Below, piece by piece: positions 44,753-55,356 of a stretch of 64,000 bases of DNA (its first letter is position 1; every line of letters starts with the position of its first letter). Position numbers and translations under genes: made by a program. Origin of the DNA: Cinnamomum chago (taxonomy: Eukaryota > Streptophyta > Magnoliopsida > Laurales > Lauraceae). The notes under the pieces are model-generated. The model was not told the DNA's origin. It made no database searches and saw nothing but the letters and a program-made list of their open reading frames with translations. Location: positions 72,308,001 to 72,372,000 of the forward strand of contig CP142451.1 in the NCBI GenBank assembly GCA_038049695.1, read 5' to 3'.

Positions 44753-46729
44753 ATGCCTCCAAAAACCAGAAACGGCGGTGAGGGATCGTCAAAATCCCGA
44801 AAAGCGTCGTCCTTTCCTCCAAAGGAACAACCACCACCGTTACCATCGTTTTCGCGGCCAGAGCCGCAGCCTCAGCCTCAGCCGCTCCAGTCGTTACCTC
44901 CAATGGTGCCCACCAGTGCTCATTCTGCTCTTCTTCCCCCTACGGGTCCAGCGGAGGTTCCCCCCGTCCTACAGGAGCTGTCGGCGATTCCTCGCCAGAG
45001 AAGGTTCAGAGGAAAATCTGGTCCCGTGTACGCAGAGGGTGTTTTCCAGTCGGACTCCTCGTCCTGACCTGTGACAGCGCTCCCCCGGCGTGATGACCGC
45101 CATATGGCTCCTCCACCCCTAGACACTCAGCCCCCCGAGGGTCCACAGTAGAATGTTTCCCCATCGGATCCTCGACGACAGGACAAAACCCCTGTTAGGG
45201 CAAAATCTCATCACTCCCATCGTCACGTTCACAATGATGCTCAGTCCTTTCATCGAGCATATGAAGAAGATGACCCCCTTCTTGAAGAGCTCAAGGCCCA
45301 AAACCGGGTCCTCCAAGAAAAAGAGTTGATTCGTCATCTCCAAGAGCAGCTTAAGGCAAATGAGAGAAGGACTCTTATTCCTCCTCTCGGACGACAGTAG
45401 AACCATCTGGACAGTCGAGACTTGAGGCAGGTCCTCAACGACAGAAAAAGGAATCGCTACGAAGAAGAAGGCTCGAGAAGCAGCCATCTACGTAGCAACC
45501 TCGGGGGGTCGCGTCGCGAGCCAGAGTCCCCGAGGCCGGAGAACACGACGGGCCTGAGGGAACTGCTCGACCACTACGTCAAACAAGAGGTCCAGGCCCG
45601 GATGGTAGAGATTTGTTTCACCCGGGACCGATCGGAGGCCTGCGATGCAGAGGACCAGGGCATGTCCTCCTTCTCCCAGGAAATAAAGGACTTCTCTCTT
45701 CCCGAGAAATTCAACGTTCCGAGGTTCGTCCTCTATGATGGGACCTCGGACCCAGAAGCGCACCTGCGTCATTTCACTCAACGGATGTCGGTTTGGAGGG
45801 ACGTCGGCCACCTGAATTGCAGGGTTTTCTCCTCCAGTTTAGGCAACCTCCCGCTCCGATGGTTCTGCGCGCTCCCTGGAGGGTCGGTCTTAAGCTGGCG
45901 GTAGCTCCGAAGCTCCTTCGTTGAGAAGTTTCAAGCGCATCGAGTCATCCCGAAGACGGGTGGCAACCTCATGGCGATCCGAATGAAGGACGATGAGAGC
46001 ATCACTGCATTCGCCAGAAGATTCTGGACGATCTATAGCCAGATCACGGACGCCAAAGATGAAGTCGCGATTATGAGTTTTCGGCAGGCCTTGCTCCCAG
46101 GCAATGAGCTCTACAGAGACCTGGTCCGAACCCCCGTGACCACGATGAAAGCGCTGATGGCCAAGGTGAATCAATACATTGAGCAGGAAGAGGACGAAGC
46201 TCGAGGCAATGAGCGGTTTGGCCTCCCGCAAAAGGGCCAAACTCCCAGAGGAGAAGGGATGTTCCCCAAACAAAAGCCAGATAAGGAGAGGGCCACCACC
46301 AGTACAACGACCTTCTCAACCTCCATCTCGGGCAGCAGCAAGATACCGAAGTTCAAGCCTGCCAAGCCGGTAGGAGATCCTTACAGGGCCGTCAATGTTG
46401 TCTTCAAGGAGCCCATCTACAGACTCCTCGGCAAAATCAAAGTAGAACCTTATTTCCAGTGGCCGCAGCCGATGAGGGGCGACCTATCCACCCGAGACTG
46501 GAGCAAGAACTGCTCTTACCATAAGCAGCACGGACACATGACTGAAGACTGCATGTCCCTGAAATCCCACATCGAGAAGCTCATCAGGGACGGACACCTT
46601 CGGGAATACATCAAGGAAGGGGAGAGGATCAACCAAGCTCAGCAGTGCGCTCCACCCAGTGCGGATCAGGACAGCGACGAGTCGGCGGGTATCATCAAAC
46701 GTCATTCACCTGGCCCATTCTCCCAGTAG
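44753..46729 (+). pseudogene. Retand gag, four in-frame stops
   Basis: The frame starts MPPKTRNGGEGSSKSRK near 44754 with a proline/glutamine-rich N-terminus, then a coiled coil (DDPLLEELKAQNRVLQEKEL) and the gag capsid domain (about 45690-46160; FSLPEKFNVPRFVLYDGTSD, HLRHFTQRMSVW, SFVEKFQAHRVIPKTGG, NLMAIRMKDDESITAFARRF). A Tat-type zinc motif CSYHKQHGHMTEDC lies near 46510. The capsid domain packages element RNA into particles. Stops at 45065-45067 (TGA), 45149-45151, 45398-45400 and 45902-45904 (all TAG) are in one continuous frame. An extra A near 46698 shifts the frame before the protease. Confidence 0.85.
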
Positions 46730-47149
46730 AGGAAGTTCCCAAGCTCGCTCAGAGGCCAGGAGGGCCTCCCATGGCAAACAAGTGATGTCGGCCGAGCTAG
46801 AGCCTGCACCAAAGAAAGCCAGGAAGGAAAAACCCAAGATCTGGTTCTCGGACGAGGACCTAGGGGGGCTCCAGCTCCCCCACAGCGACGCACTCATTCT
46901 CACCCTGCGGTTGAACAATTACACTGTGAAGCGCGTCCTCGTAGATCCAGGGAGTTCATCCGAGATCCTCTACTTCAGTTGTTTCAAGCAACTCGGCCTG
47001 ACCGAGTCCGATCTGCAGGAAGCCCCCGTCCCCTTAGTAGGCTTCAACGCCAACGCCAAGCCGGTGTATCCCAAGGGAAGGGTCTCGCTCGAGATCCGAA
47101 TAGGAGGAGCCATGAAGATGGCCGACTTTATGGTGGTGGACGCACCGTC
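46700..47149 (+). pseudogene. Retand aspartic protease, split by Tekay insertion
   Basis: The plus frame runs through KPKIWFSDEDLGGLQLPHSD, the active-site motif VLVDPGSSSEIL (a D-[ST]-G-like triad given here as D-P-G-S-S, as in Tat elements), and GRVSLEIRIGGAMKMADFMV until 47149. The Tekay LTR begins at 47150. The frame continues at about 63850 beyond the insertion. In the complete element the protease would cleave gag-pol. Confidence 0.85.
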
Positions 47150-47501
47150 TGTGAGGCCCCACCCCTTGTGGGCCCTCTAATTGAATATTTGAATACTATT
47201 TAATATTAACTATTAGCTAATTATCCTAATTACGGGTTAGTGAGGGTAGTTTGATATTTTCTTAAGTTTTAGTTAGATTAGCTTAGTTGAGTTAGTAATT
47301 GAGTTAGTAAGGAGTTTTGTGTAATTTCTAGGGTTAATTAGTGAGGGGAGGCCCTAGCTAGGGATTAGAGTTAACTATAGGAGGGTATCTGTAAAACCTC
47401 TTCTAGAACCTTCCCACCTAAAGACCTATTTGCCCCCAACCCTAACCCTAATTCTATACAACCTCAAAGGGCATTTCAGTCCTTAGCCACCCCCAAACCC
47501 T

Positions 47502-47508
47502 ATAAATC
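47502..47508 (+). promoter_or_regulatory. TATA-like box of the Tekay LTR
   Basis: tataaat preceded by 'ccaaaccc' and followed within about 60 bp by the CT-rich 'catttccctctctctc' stretch, as expected for an LTR promoter. Conserved in the LTR copies at 63021 and (reversed) 6853. Confidence 0.6.
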
Positions 47509-48009
47509 TAGCACATTTCCCAAGGAAACCTAGCAACTATTCATCTCTTCCATTTCCCTCTCTCTCATTTCTCTTCTAGACTTAGGCTGGGACTGTTCTT
47601 GTGCTAGGAGAATACTTAGGAGCTGCAACTTCATCTTCTTCTTAGCTTGGATTGGTTTTCTTCTCTTCTCTCTCTACAACCTCTCATATCACAAAGGCAA
47701 GTGCAATATACCTTTAACATAGAATGTATGCTTATGTTTCATTGATTCTGTAATTTTTAGTTCAGTTATTATTCATGTGTTAGAACTACCTGGAGCTTAG
47801 TTTTGTTGGATGATGTGGCATTGATGGATGGGTTTCACCCCATTTGGAAGATCAATGGGCCATTTGGGGGTTTGATGGAGGTGCAGTGGAGTATTTCTAT
47901 GTTTTATGTTGGTTTAGTGATGTTTGGAAAAGATTAGAAGTGATTTGATGGAAAAACGGATTAAAAAGGGAAAAACCCTGAAAAACTGGGTTTCCCCAGT
48001 TCTGCGTGT

Positions 48010-48480
48010 GCCCGGTCGACCGGCCTGCAGCTCACTGAAACTGGGAGAAAACCAAGTCTCAGTTAATTTTCCTGCGGAAATGAGATTTCAGTGTACCAGG
48101 TCGACCGGGCCATGCCCAGGTCGACCGAGCACTCTGTTTTTGTAGGAAATAGCTGGGAGATGCATTTTTCCTCAGATCCAGACCTCCTGTGTGCCAGGTC
48201 GACCGAGCACACTGGAATTGCAGTAGAAATGGTTGGAAGCTGGGACATCACTCTTTCCAGGGTTTTTGGTGTATGCGGTCGACCACCCAGGCCGGGAGGT
48301 CTACCGAACACACTGGGAACCATTGAAACAAATTAAATCTTCCAGGAAGCCTGACCCAGTTTTTCCAGTGCACTCTGTCGACTGACCAGGCCAGGAGGTC
48401 GATCGAGCACACTGCACACCAGGTCGACCTGGGGGTCAACCCCCAGTGTGCCAGGTCGACCGAGCACACTGGGATCAGTG
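48010..48480 (+). repeat. Palindromic-word cluster (GGTCGACC) in Tekay LTR
   Basis: About ten words such as ccggtcgaccgg (48012-48023), ccaggtcgaccgagc and accaggtcgacctggg recur, often followed by 'acactgg'. A longer perfect hairpin 'gggggtcaaccccc' occurs near 48428. The homologous cluster in the reversed LTR fragment at 5505-6000 shows that words persist while spacers diverge. Confidence 0.85.
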
Positions 48481-50209
48481 ATTTTCCATTTTCAGTAGTT
48501 TGGAGTTGTGATCATTTGTGGGCCCCATTGACCATCCAAATGGACATTAATCGATGTGCCAAGCCCGAGTCAACGATGTGGCTCAACCTTGACTCGTGGG
48601 GACCACCAAGTAGGGTTTCGGTCGTTTAATCTAAGATGATTCGATCCATAAACGTTGTCAATGATGCCCGTAACCTCAGGAGCACCAAACACAGTATCCT
48701 TTGGCATCTGAGACTCCATTTAGGGATCGAATTACCTGAGATGGGCCTGGACCTGAATGTGGTCCATTACTTAGGTTGGACTGTTGTATTTCCCTATTGA
48801 TTCTCATATTGAAGTTCACACTTCACCTTGTTTATTATTGTCACTCTTAAATCCTTAGTATAGCTATAACTATTAATTAAATGGAAATGGATGACTTAAA
48901 CCTAGGATATCTTAGAGGTGACCCGAGGGTGTGAATGAGAGAACACTTACCCGTGTCTGGTGATAGGCGGGCCCTTGTTGGTCCTATGTATGGATATGTG
49001 TACCCTTAGATTGGAGATGTAGTTTATGTTGGGATTATAAATCCTTATGGATTAGAAGGAGCTGTTTATCAGTAGAAATGGGTATGATGCCTCGTTTGGA
49101 CTGTTTTAGACTAGGTCAGGTGTTGATGGGCCTTGGTATGGATCCAACGAGTGGGCTTGGACTTGGATTATAATCCATGGACTGATTTGTTGTATGAACC
49201 TCTTAGAGACTTGGTTAGGACCTTGTTCACACAAGGCAAAGCCTAGACAGACACAGACCCCTAGAGTTTCTTAAGTCGGCATAGACATTCACTCGGTTGA
49301 TTTAAGCTCAGCCTGTGGACTGATCATCCCCGGTAGGAGCTATTATGAGTGCTGAGGAGCTATCATGATGAGCTATGTGGTTAAGACGGACGGTGTGATG
49401 CCGAGTCCGGTCTTTGAGTGATGAGTGTATGAGATGGTTGAGTGATTTGCGGGTTTAGTAATCCCCAGCACTGGTGAGATTCCCAGCCGAAACTGTGTTC
49501 AGTATGGGAGGGGCGCGCCATAATATCCCGCGGTATCCAGCTCGTGTGAATGTGCCATTTTGTAATAGATTAGATGTTGTATATTTTATCCTGATTCTAT
49601 ATGTTATCTTGCTCAACTGCCTAGTACTTTTACCTTGTTATTCCTTAATTTATATACCTGTCTCTATTCCTTTGATATATATGTCCTATGTTACTTGTAT
49701 ACTGTGACTTGCCAGATCTTTAGATCTAACCCATCTTTGGTGCTTAGGCTTTGACCCAGAGTATGCGGAGGACGCGCTCGCGCTCGTAGAGGCGCCTGTC
49801 TTCAGAGATTACATGTGGGGCCCGGCCGACCCCGATGTCTAGCCGGAGGGTGGAGAGCCGTTACCAGGGCTTTGAGTGATATTTTTATCTTGGGCTTTTG
49901 AGCGAAATTTTGTAGTGAGCCGAGTAGTTATCAAGGATGTAATTAACTTTTATTGTCTTAACAACTGATACCTTTAAACTAGACTATAGTTCTGCTCACA
50001 TTTGATATATATTGATACTTGTTGCTTCCGCTTTACTTCTTATGCTTCCACAATTTAACCATTGATAGTATATTATTCAAAAGTTTTAAATTGGACCTCA
50101 CTGCGGACCTACGATCTTGGAAGTTCTCGGATTTTCCGGGAAGTAGCACGCCAACTTCGGGTATTCCGAAGACTTTGTCGGTATCCGGAATTGGGGCATT
50201 ACATTTTTA

Positions 50210-50221
50210 TGGTATCAGAGC
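50210..50221 (+). other. Tekay primer binding site (tRNA-Met)
   Basis: tggtatcagagc, complementary to the 3' end of initiator tRNA-Met, six bases after the LTR end. Confidence 0.95.
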
Positions 50222-50372
50222 TAAGCTGGTCTCTAGGAAATAAAACACACTAGAAACCTTAGGATGTAGTGAGGATTTCTGTGTTGGGATACGTGTGAGG
50301 ACGATGGATTGGGTAGAATCAGTGTAGACCTAAGCGTTAGACTTAAACTGACACAATTCCTTTTCATGATAG

Positions 50373-51675
50373 ATGTCTGGAGGCGAGGCACCCCTTGAGG
50401 CGATAGCGATCGGCGACCAGTCCGTCCACGAGCGTCACTTTGAGAGGTTTCTTCAGGCTTTCCTTGCTGCTCAGGAGGCCCAGGTGACTGCCCATCAGCA
50501 ACAGACAGAGGACTTTACGCAGTTTCAGGCACATGTCCTAGACGTGATCAATAGGGTGGCTCAGCCCGGTTTCGCAGCAGCACTTGTTCGGGATGCAGAC
50601 TCGAACGTTATCTTCGAGAAGTTCCTCAAGAAGGAACCACCAGAGTTCACGGGCGCATTAGTGGCTGACGACTGGATTGTGCGGATGGAGAAGATTTTTA
50701 GAGTCTTCGAGTGCACCGGCCAGCAGAGGGTGCAACTAGCTGCCTATATGTTTAGAGGAGTCGCTGAGGATTGGTGGAGGACTATTCAGCGTCATTACGA
50801 GGCGATCGGGGACGAGATTGCTTGGACGGCTTTCAAGGCAGATTTCCTCCGGAAGTTCATCCCATCGCATGTTAGAGACCGCAAGCTACGGGAGTTCCAG
50901 GCACTGGTGCGGGGCAGTATGACTGTCTACCAGTACGAGGTCCGCTTCACCCAGCTTTCTCTCTTCGCAGAGGCTCTAGTCACGCCTGAGTCGGAGAGGA
51001 TCCGGCGGTTCGTTGAGGGACTGAGGGATGATATCCAGCTGAACATGTCCTGTATCGAGATTCACACCTATGAGGAGGCTTTGAGGAGAGCCTACTGGGC
51101 AGAAGTCAGCGGATAGAGACTGGACAGCAGCAGAGACGGATCCGAGCCGCTCTGGCCAGACCACAGCCCGTGCCCCTACGACAGCAACAGCCATTCCAGA
51201 GGCAGAGGCCGGCAGGTCAGGCAGGGCAGTATCAGCATCAGCAGCAGCGTGGGCCCAGAGTGTACTACTATTGTTGAGAGTCAAGGCACATCTCCAGATT
51301 TTTTCCACTCCGAGGAGGGCAGCCTCAGATGCTTCAGCTTCCAGTACCTCCTAGAGCTCCAGTTCCCGCTCCACCTGTTAAACGGATTGCTCCGGCACCC
51401 CAGCCACCACAGCAGCAGTACCGTGCTCAGCAGCAGCAGGTACGTGGACCCCAGCAGCCTAGAGGGCAGCCTTACCAGCGAAGACGACACCGGAGACCCC
51501 ATGGCCAGCAGCACCAGCAGCAGAGACCCCAGGCTGTGGGTCGAGCTTTCGCGCTCACTCACGAGGACGCAGAGGCCACATGCAACGTGGTGGAAGGTAC
51601 TCTTTCTATCAGTGATCATCTTGTTAGAGTATTGCTTGATCCGAGAGCGACACATTTGTATGTGTCGTCAGCTTT
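50373..51675 (+). pseudogene. Tekay gag and start of protease, interrupted
   Basis: ATG at 50373 follows the primer site by about 150 bp. The capsid domain spans about residues 80-250 (PPEFTGALVADDWIVRMEKI, AAYMFRGVAEDWW, FLRKFIPSHVRDRKLREFQA, MTVYQYEVRFTQLSLFA). A one-base frameshift near 51107 is followed by a glutamine/arginine-rich region and a degraded CCHC knuckle near 51270 (a TGA and a lost final cysteine). The protease begins near 51600; its active site reads LLDPRATHLYVSSAF, where D-S-G or D-T-G is usual, so the P-R at this place is likely damage. At 51676 the Sirevirus-like element is inserted. Confidence 0.85.
51671..51675. repeat. Target-site duplication gcttt, left
   Basis: Matches 59684-59688 on the other side of the inner element. 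Confidence 0.9.
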
Positions 51676-53366
51676 TGAAAGTCCACGGGATCCTAACCCT
51701 AGAGGGGGGGGTGAATAGGGTGTCCTATAAAAATGACCAATTAAAACCAATTTTGATTAATTAAAGAAAACTAGTCATATAACATGATTTACCAGACAAG
51801 ATGCGGAAGCTAAGAAAACAAGCACCACAAGCAAACACCACAACTCCAAGGTTTATAGTGGTTCGGCCTCAATGCCTACATCCACTACCGGCTTGTGATC
51901 CCGGATTTCCACTATTTATGCTTTTTCAAAGGCTAAGCAATAACCTATACAATGTTGTTTTTCTAAGGCTCAACAACAACCTTTACAAGTTGCTTTTCGA
52001 GGCTAAGCAAAAACCTTTACAAGTTGCTTTTCAAGGCTAAGCAAAAACCTTTACAAGTTGCTTTTCAAGGCTAAGCAAAAACCTTTACAAGTTGGATTTT
52101 CTCTAAGAAGGTGTCTCTTCAAGAACACTCTAAGAGATACAATTTTAGCTCAAATGAAATGCCTCTAAATAGGCTAATGTGAAAGTGCAATTCAAATAAC
52201 AAACATACACTAAAACAAACTAAGGTGTGTGTGAACAAGTGTATGCAAGTTGTACTTCAATCAATTTCAAAGGTGAAGCTCTTAATTGTATGCTTGATGC
52301 AATTTAAAATCAAAGCTTGGAAATAGATGATTGAAGATAAAACTAATCACATAAAAGATTCAAACAACTTTGAGGAATTAAGATGACAAGTTGTATGAAA
52401 GTTAAAATCTAAGAATGCATGTGATTTAGTTAAGATAGTTTGCAAACCCATCTAATTTACCAAGGGTGCTTTTGAGTTTGCTAAACATCTCTTTTTAAGC
52501 TAGAAATCATGCATAGAAGGTAATACAAAGATTTGTGCATGCATTGATTTCAATCTTAATGAAAATCAAAATGAAAAGAATGAAATACCTTTTTAAAACT
52601 CTAACATTTGATTTCCAAATAAGCTTCTAGCCTTCTCAAGTTAATCTCCTTTCTTTTTCTTCAATCTCCTCTCAAAAGTTCATTTTTCAAGCCCCTAAAA
52701 GAATGGGAAAAGAAAGGTTTTTAAACAAGAAAAGTGTCTAACGGCTAGTTTACCCGGTTAACCCCATAGCAGGCCGGTTAACCGGGCAAACTCAACGGTC
52801 ATAAAAAGAGCCGTTGAGATTTTGGGTCATTCTGCACTGTGGCCGGTTAACCGGCCTACCATGGCCGGTTGACCGGCTACACTGCCAGAGAACCCTTTTT
52901 GGCCAAAAATCCTGCACAATGCATATTTGAAGATTTCCCTTGGAAGAGATCTTTGGACCTGAAAGACAAGCTTAAAAACATGTTTTATGATATTCTAAGA
53001 TATTAAAAACATGAGACACCCAAGGTCTAAAAAGATTCAAAATGTTTAAGACCAAAGGTTAGCTTGAATTCTAAAAACTCCTTTTTCAAAAACAATGCAT
53101 ACAAATGTGATAATGAAGAGATGAATGCATGCAAAGATCAAACCTAATTTGTCAAGATGATTTTCCAAGTAAGACACAAGGAAATAGGTTCTCAAAGGAG
53201 TTTGGGTTCTAAATCATGCATGAAGTAAATTCATTTCAAAAGCATGTGTATATGCATGAGAGAAATCAAGATCCAAGAAGTCTACATTTAAGAGCTCAAG
53301 TGTGTGATCATGTCAAGGTGAAAGTGTGTGCATCCATCAACCATTGCAACACTCAAGGGCCTAACA
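51676..53366 (-). mobile_element. 3' LTR of the inner element
   Basis: 1691 bp. Compared with the 5' LTR it has two additional 34-bp units of the 'aaggctaagcaaaaaccttt' repeat (51970-52090), an 11-bp deletion at 51902 (the other LTR has 'caatcaccccac' there) and one visible substitution (cttttcg versus cttgtcg). The 1226 bp from 52141 to the end have the same length as 58458-59683 and look identical. Confidence 0.92.
52750..52890 (-). repeat. Palindromic words (CCGGTTAACCGG) in inner LTR
   Basis: Four words: acccggttaacccc, ggccggttaaccgggc, ggccggttaaccggcc and ggccggttgaccggct. An inverted pair caacgg...ccgttg lies between them. The same set is at 59065-59205, and two more words (ccggttaaccgg, ccggttgaccgg) occur in the interior at 56048-56085. 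Confidence 0.85.
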
Positions 53367-53720
53367 ATCTCCCCCTTTGCAATTTGATGGCAACTCCTAT
53401 GATCTCACACTCAATGGACTCTGGATCTTCTAGAAGTCTCTGACTTTGAAATCTCTTGAATAAATCTGATTTTGACGAAAGCTTGTGACAATATTCAAGC
53501 AGATTTCTCCCCCTTGGTTAGAGCTCTCCTTTGCTCTTGAAACCAAGGTCTTGTCATCCCGTTCTTCAGATCTTCTATGCTTTTCTCTCCCCCTGAGACA
53601 ATGCAAGGATCTGAGAGAACTCTGTTCTTTATCTTCATTTCGTAGAGGATCTTGATCTCTTGATCTCTTTCTCCCCCTGAGTCTTGAGAGATCTATACTA
53701 TTTCTCCCCATTTGCCAAAT
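53367..53720 (-). other. Multiple polypurine tracts upstream of 3' LTR
   Basis: On the minus strand gcaaagggggagat abuts the 3' LTR (53380-53367). Further close copies of 'aggggga(g)' occur near 53505, 53588, 53672 and 53705. Repeated polypurine tracts next to the 3' LTR are a described Sirevirus trait. Confidence 0.75.
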
Positions 53721-54150
53721 AATTGCAAAGGAACCTGTATACATGAGCAAACATATACCTTTTAGTAGCACCTGTTAAAAAGAATACAATGGAAGTGCGA
53801 AACAGGCAATCATGTATATAGACTTGTGTAATCATGTTTGAATGAAGCAATGAAAACAGATATAAATTGATTTGATCATATTGTACTCCAAAACAACACA
53901 ACACAACCATCAGGGAGATACATCATGGAGAAAACCAAGATTAAATAAACTTTGTACTTTCATTGATTTAACTTTAAAGTTTAATACAAGTTCATTAAGT
54001 ACATGACCATTTACAAAAAAATACCAAAAGATGGTCAGTACGCAAAACAATGAGTTAGATGATAGAAAAGAAATACAACATGAAATGTCACTCTATCACT
54101 ACCCACAATATCAAAACCCCAAATCAAAAAGAAAAACACTCCTAAAAGAT
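53721..54150 (-). other. 3' untranslated part of inner element
   Basis: Non-coding AT-rich sequence between the env-position gene and the polypurine tracts. No motif recognised. Confidence 0.5.
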
Positions 54151-55356
54151 CTAAGAAGAATCTGGAGGAGAGGGGGTCATGACATCATCATGTCGCCTGC
54201 AGCTCTTGGCGACGCTGGTCATAAACTTCAAGGCCTTTTTCATAAACCCTGAAGACTCTTGTCGATACTCAAGAAACTCTGTCCTCAAGGTAGTAACCTC
54301 GGTCCTCACGGTGGAAACCTCCTGCTCTACGGAAGACAAACGCCCCTCTAGAGATGTCAAGCGAGCACGAACAGATGGTCGAGGAGGTGGCTGAGGCTTA
54401 TCTGGCTGAGGCTGTTGCTGATCTCCAACCGGTGAATCTGCAGCCTCAAGCTCTGCGTCTCCTTCTGCAACTGGATTGGCCCGAGAAGGGGCCTGTGAAG
54501 GAGGAGGGGGAAGCTTCATCAAGTTGATATTGGTCTTGTTGAAGACTGTTGTGCGCTCGGGTCTCTCTGTTTCAGGAGGAGTCACACCAAGAAAGCGGGC
54601 AATCTGAGTGATAAGAAAGCCGAAAGGAGCAGCACAGGGCTGACTACCAGAGATCACACGAATGATATGTCGCATGATAATGGAGGGAAGGCACATGGGC
54701 ACCCTTGTGATCACATTGTGCAAAAGATTGACCATGTAGGGTGTGACTTCAGTCCTATTCCCTTTCCTAGGATAAATTGAGTAAGTGAAAATGTTATGAA
54801 TAATCCTAAGAGAGGGGACCATGAAAGAAGCTGGAAGATAGTTCTTGACCGACCACTCAGCAGGATAGCCACAGATGGAAGTGGTGACAGACTCTCTCAC
54901 ATCTAGAGGAAGAACATCTGAAACTATCTTGGGTCCATTAGACATAGGAATCCCCAAGATGGAAGAGATCGTGGAAACGGTCACTGTCTCCTCACCATGT
55001 ACGAATCGAATGGTGAAAGAATCTTCAGATACGGCTCTAATGGATTCGTATAAGCCATAAACAGAGGAAGCATAGGTCTTGCCACTCCAAGTGAGAATCC
55101 TTTCCCAGCCTATAGCTTCTAAAATGGGAGAAATTTGGTAGTCAACTAGGTCCTCTAAGACACAGAATTTTTCAACAATGATCCCTTTACTCCTAAATGA
55201 TTTCACAGGTGTAAAAGGAGAACGAAGGGGGTTGAAAAGAATTTCACGAGGAGGGATTGGTTCTGGAGAAGAGGAGGAAGATCTACGGGAAGTGGAAGCT
55301 TGGTAGGTTTTGGATTTCTTGAGGGGCCTCCTAGCAGTTTGCTTGGTCCTAGCCAT
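54151..55356 (-). CDS. Env-position protein with histone H3-like N-terminus (putative plant transposon protein family)
   Basis: The ATG at 55356 gives a 401-residue protein, intact to the stop at 54151. Residues 1-9 are MARTKQTAR, identical to the start of histone H3, followed by RPLKKSK and a serine-rich, proline-rich linker. From about residue 45 to 270 comes a domain with IGWERILTWSGKTYASSVYG, SFTIRFVHGEETVTVSTISS, ILGIPMSNGP, YMVNLLHNVITRVPMCLPSI, which I read as the Pfam family putative plant transposon protein (Transposase_32 type). A Pro/Gln/Asp-rich hinge is followed by a C-terminal coiled coil (LTSLEGRLSSVEQEVSTVRT). The frame stays open upstream of this ATG, encoding a hydrophobic stretch, but the H3-like start has the better context and family shape. 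Role unknown; the position matches the env-like gene of Sireviruses. No membrane segment is seen in the 401 residues. Confidence 0.75.
   Translation of the reverse strand: MARTKQTARRPLKKSKTYQASTSRRSSSSSPEPIPPREILFNPLRSPFTPVKSFRSKGIIVEKFCVLEDLVDYQISPILEAIGWERILTWSGKTYASSVYGLYESIRAVSEDSFTIRFVHGEETVTVSTISSILGIPMSNGPKIVSDVLPLDVRESVTTSICGYPAEWSVKNYLPASFMVPSLRIIHNIFTYSIYPRKGNRTEVTPYMVNLLHNVITRVPMCLPSIIMRHIIRVISGSQPCAAPFGFLITQIARFLGVTPPETERPERTTVFNKTNINLMKLPPPPSQAPSRANPVAEGDAELEAADSPVGDQQQPQPDKPQPPPRPSVRARLTSLEGRLSSVEQEVSTVRTEVTTLRTEFLEYRQESSGFMKKALKFMTSVAKSCRRHDDVMTPSPPDSS

Larger units (their letters stand above)
47150..50203 (+). mobile_element. Tekay 5' LTR
   Basis: 3054 bp from TGTGAGGCCCCACCCC to ...ggggcattaca. 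U3 carries the TATA-like box ctataaatc at 47501-47509 (same in the 3' LTR near 63370), with a pyrimidine-rich leader after it. The cluster of ggtcgacc words lies in the downstream part. Confidence 0.9.
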
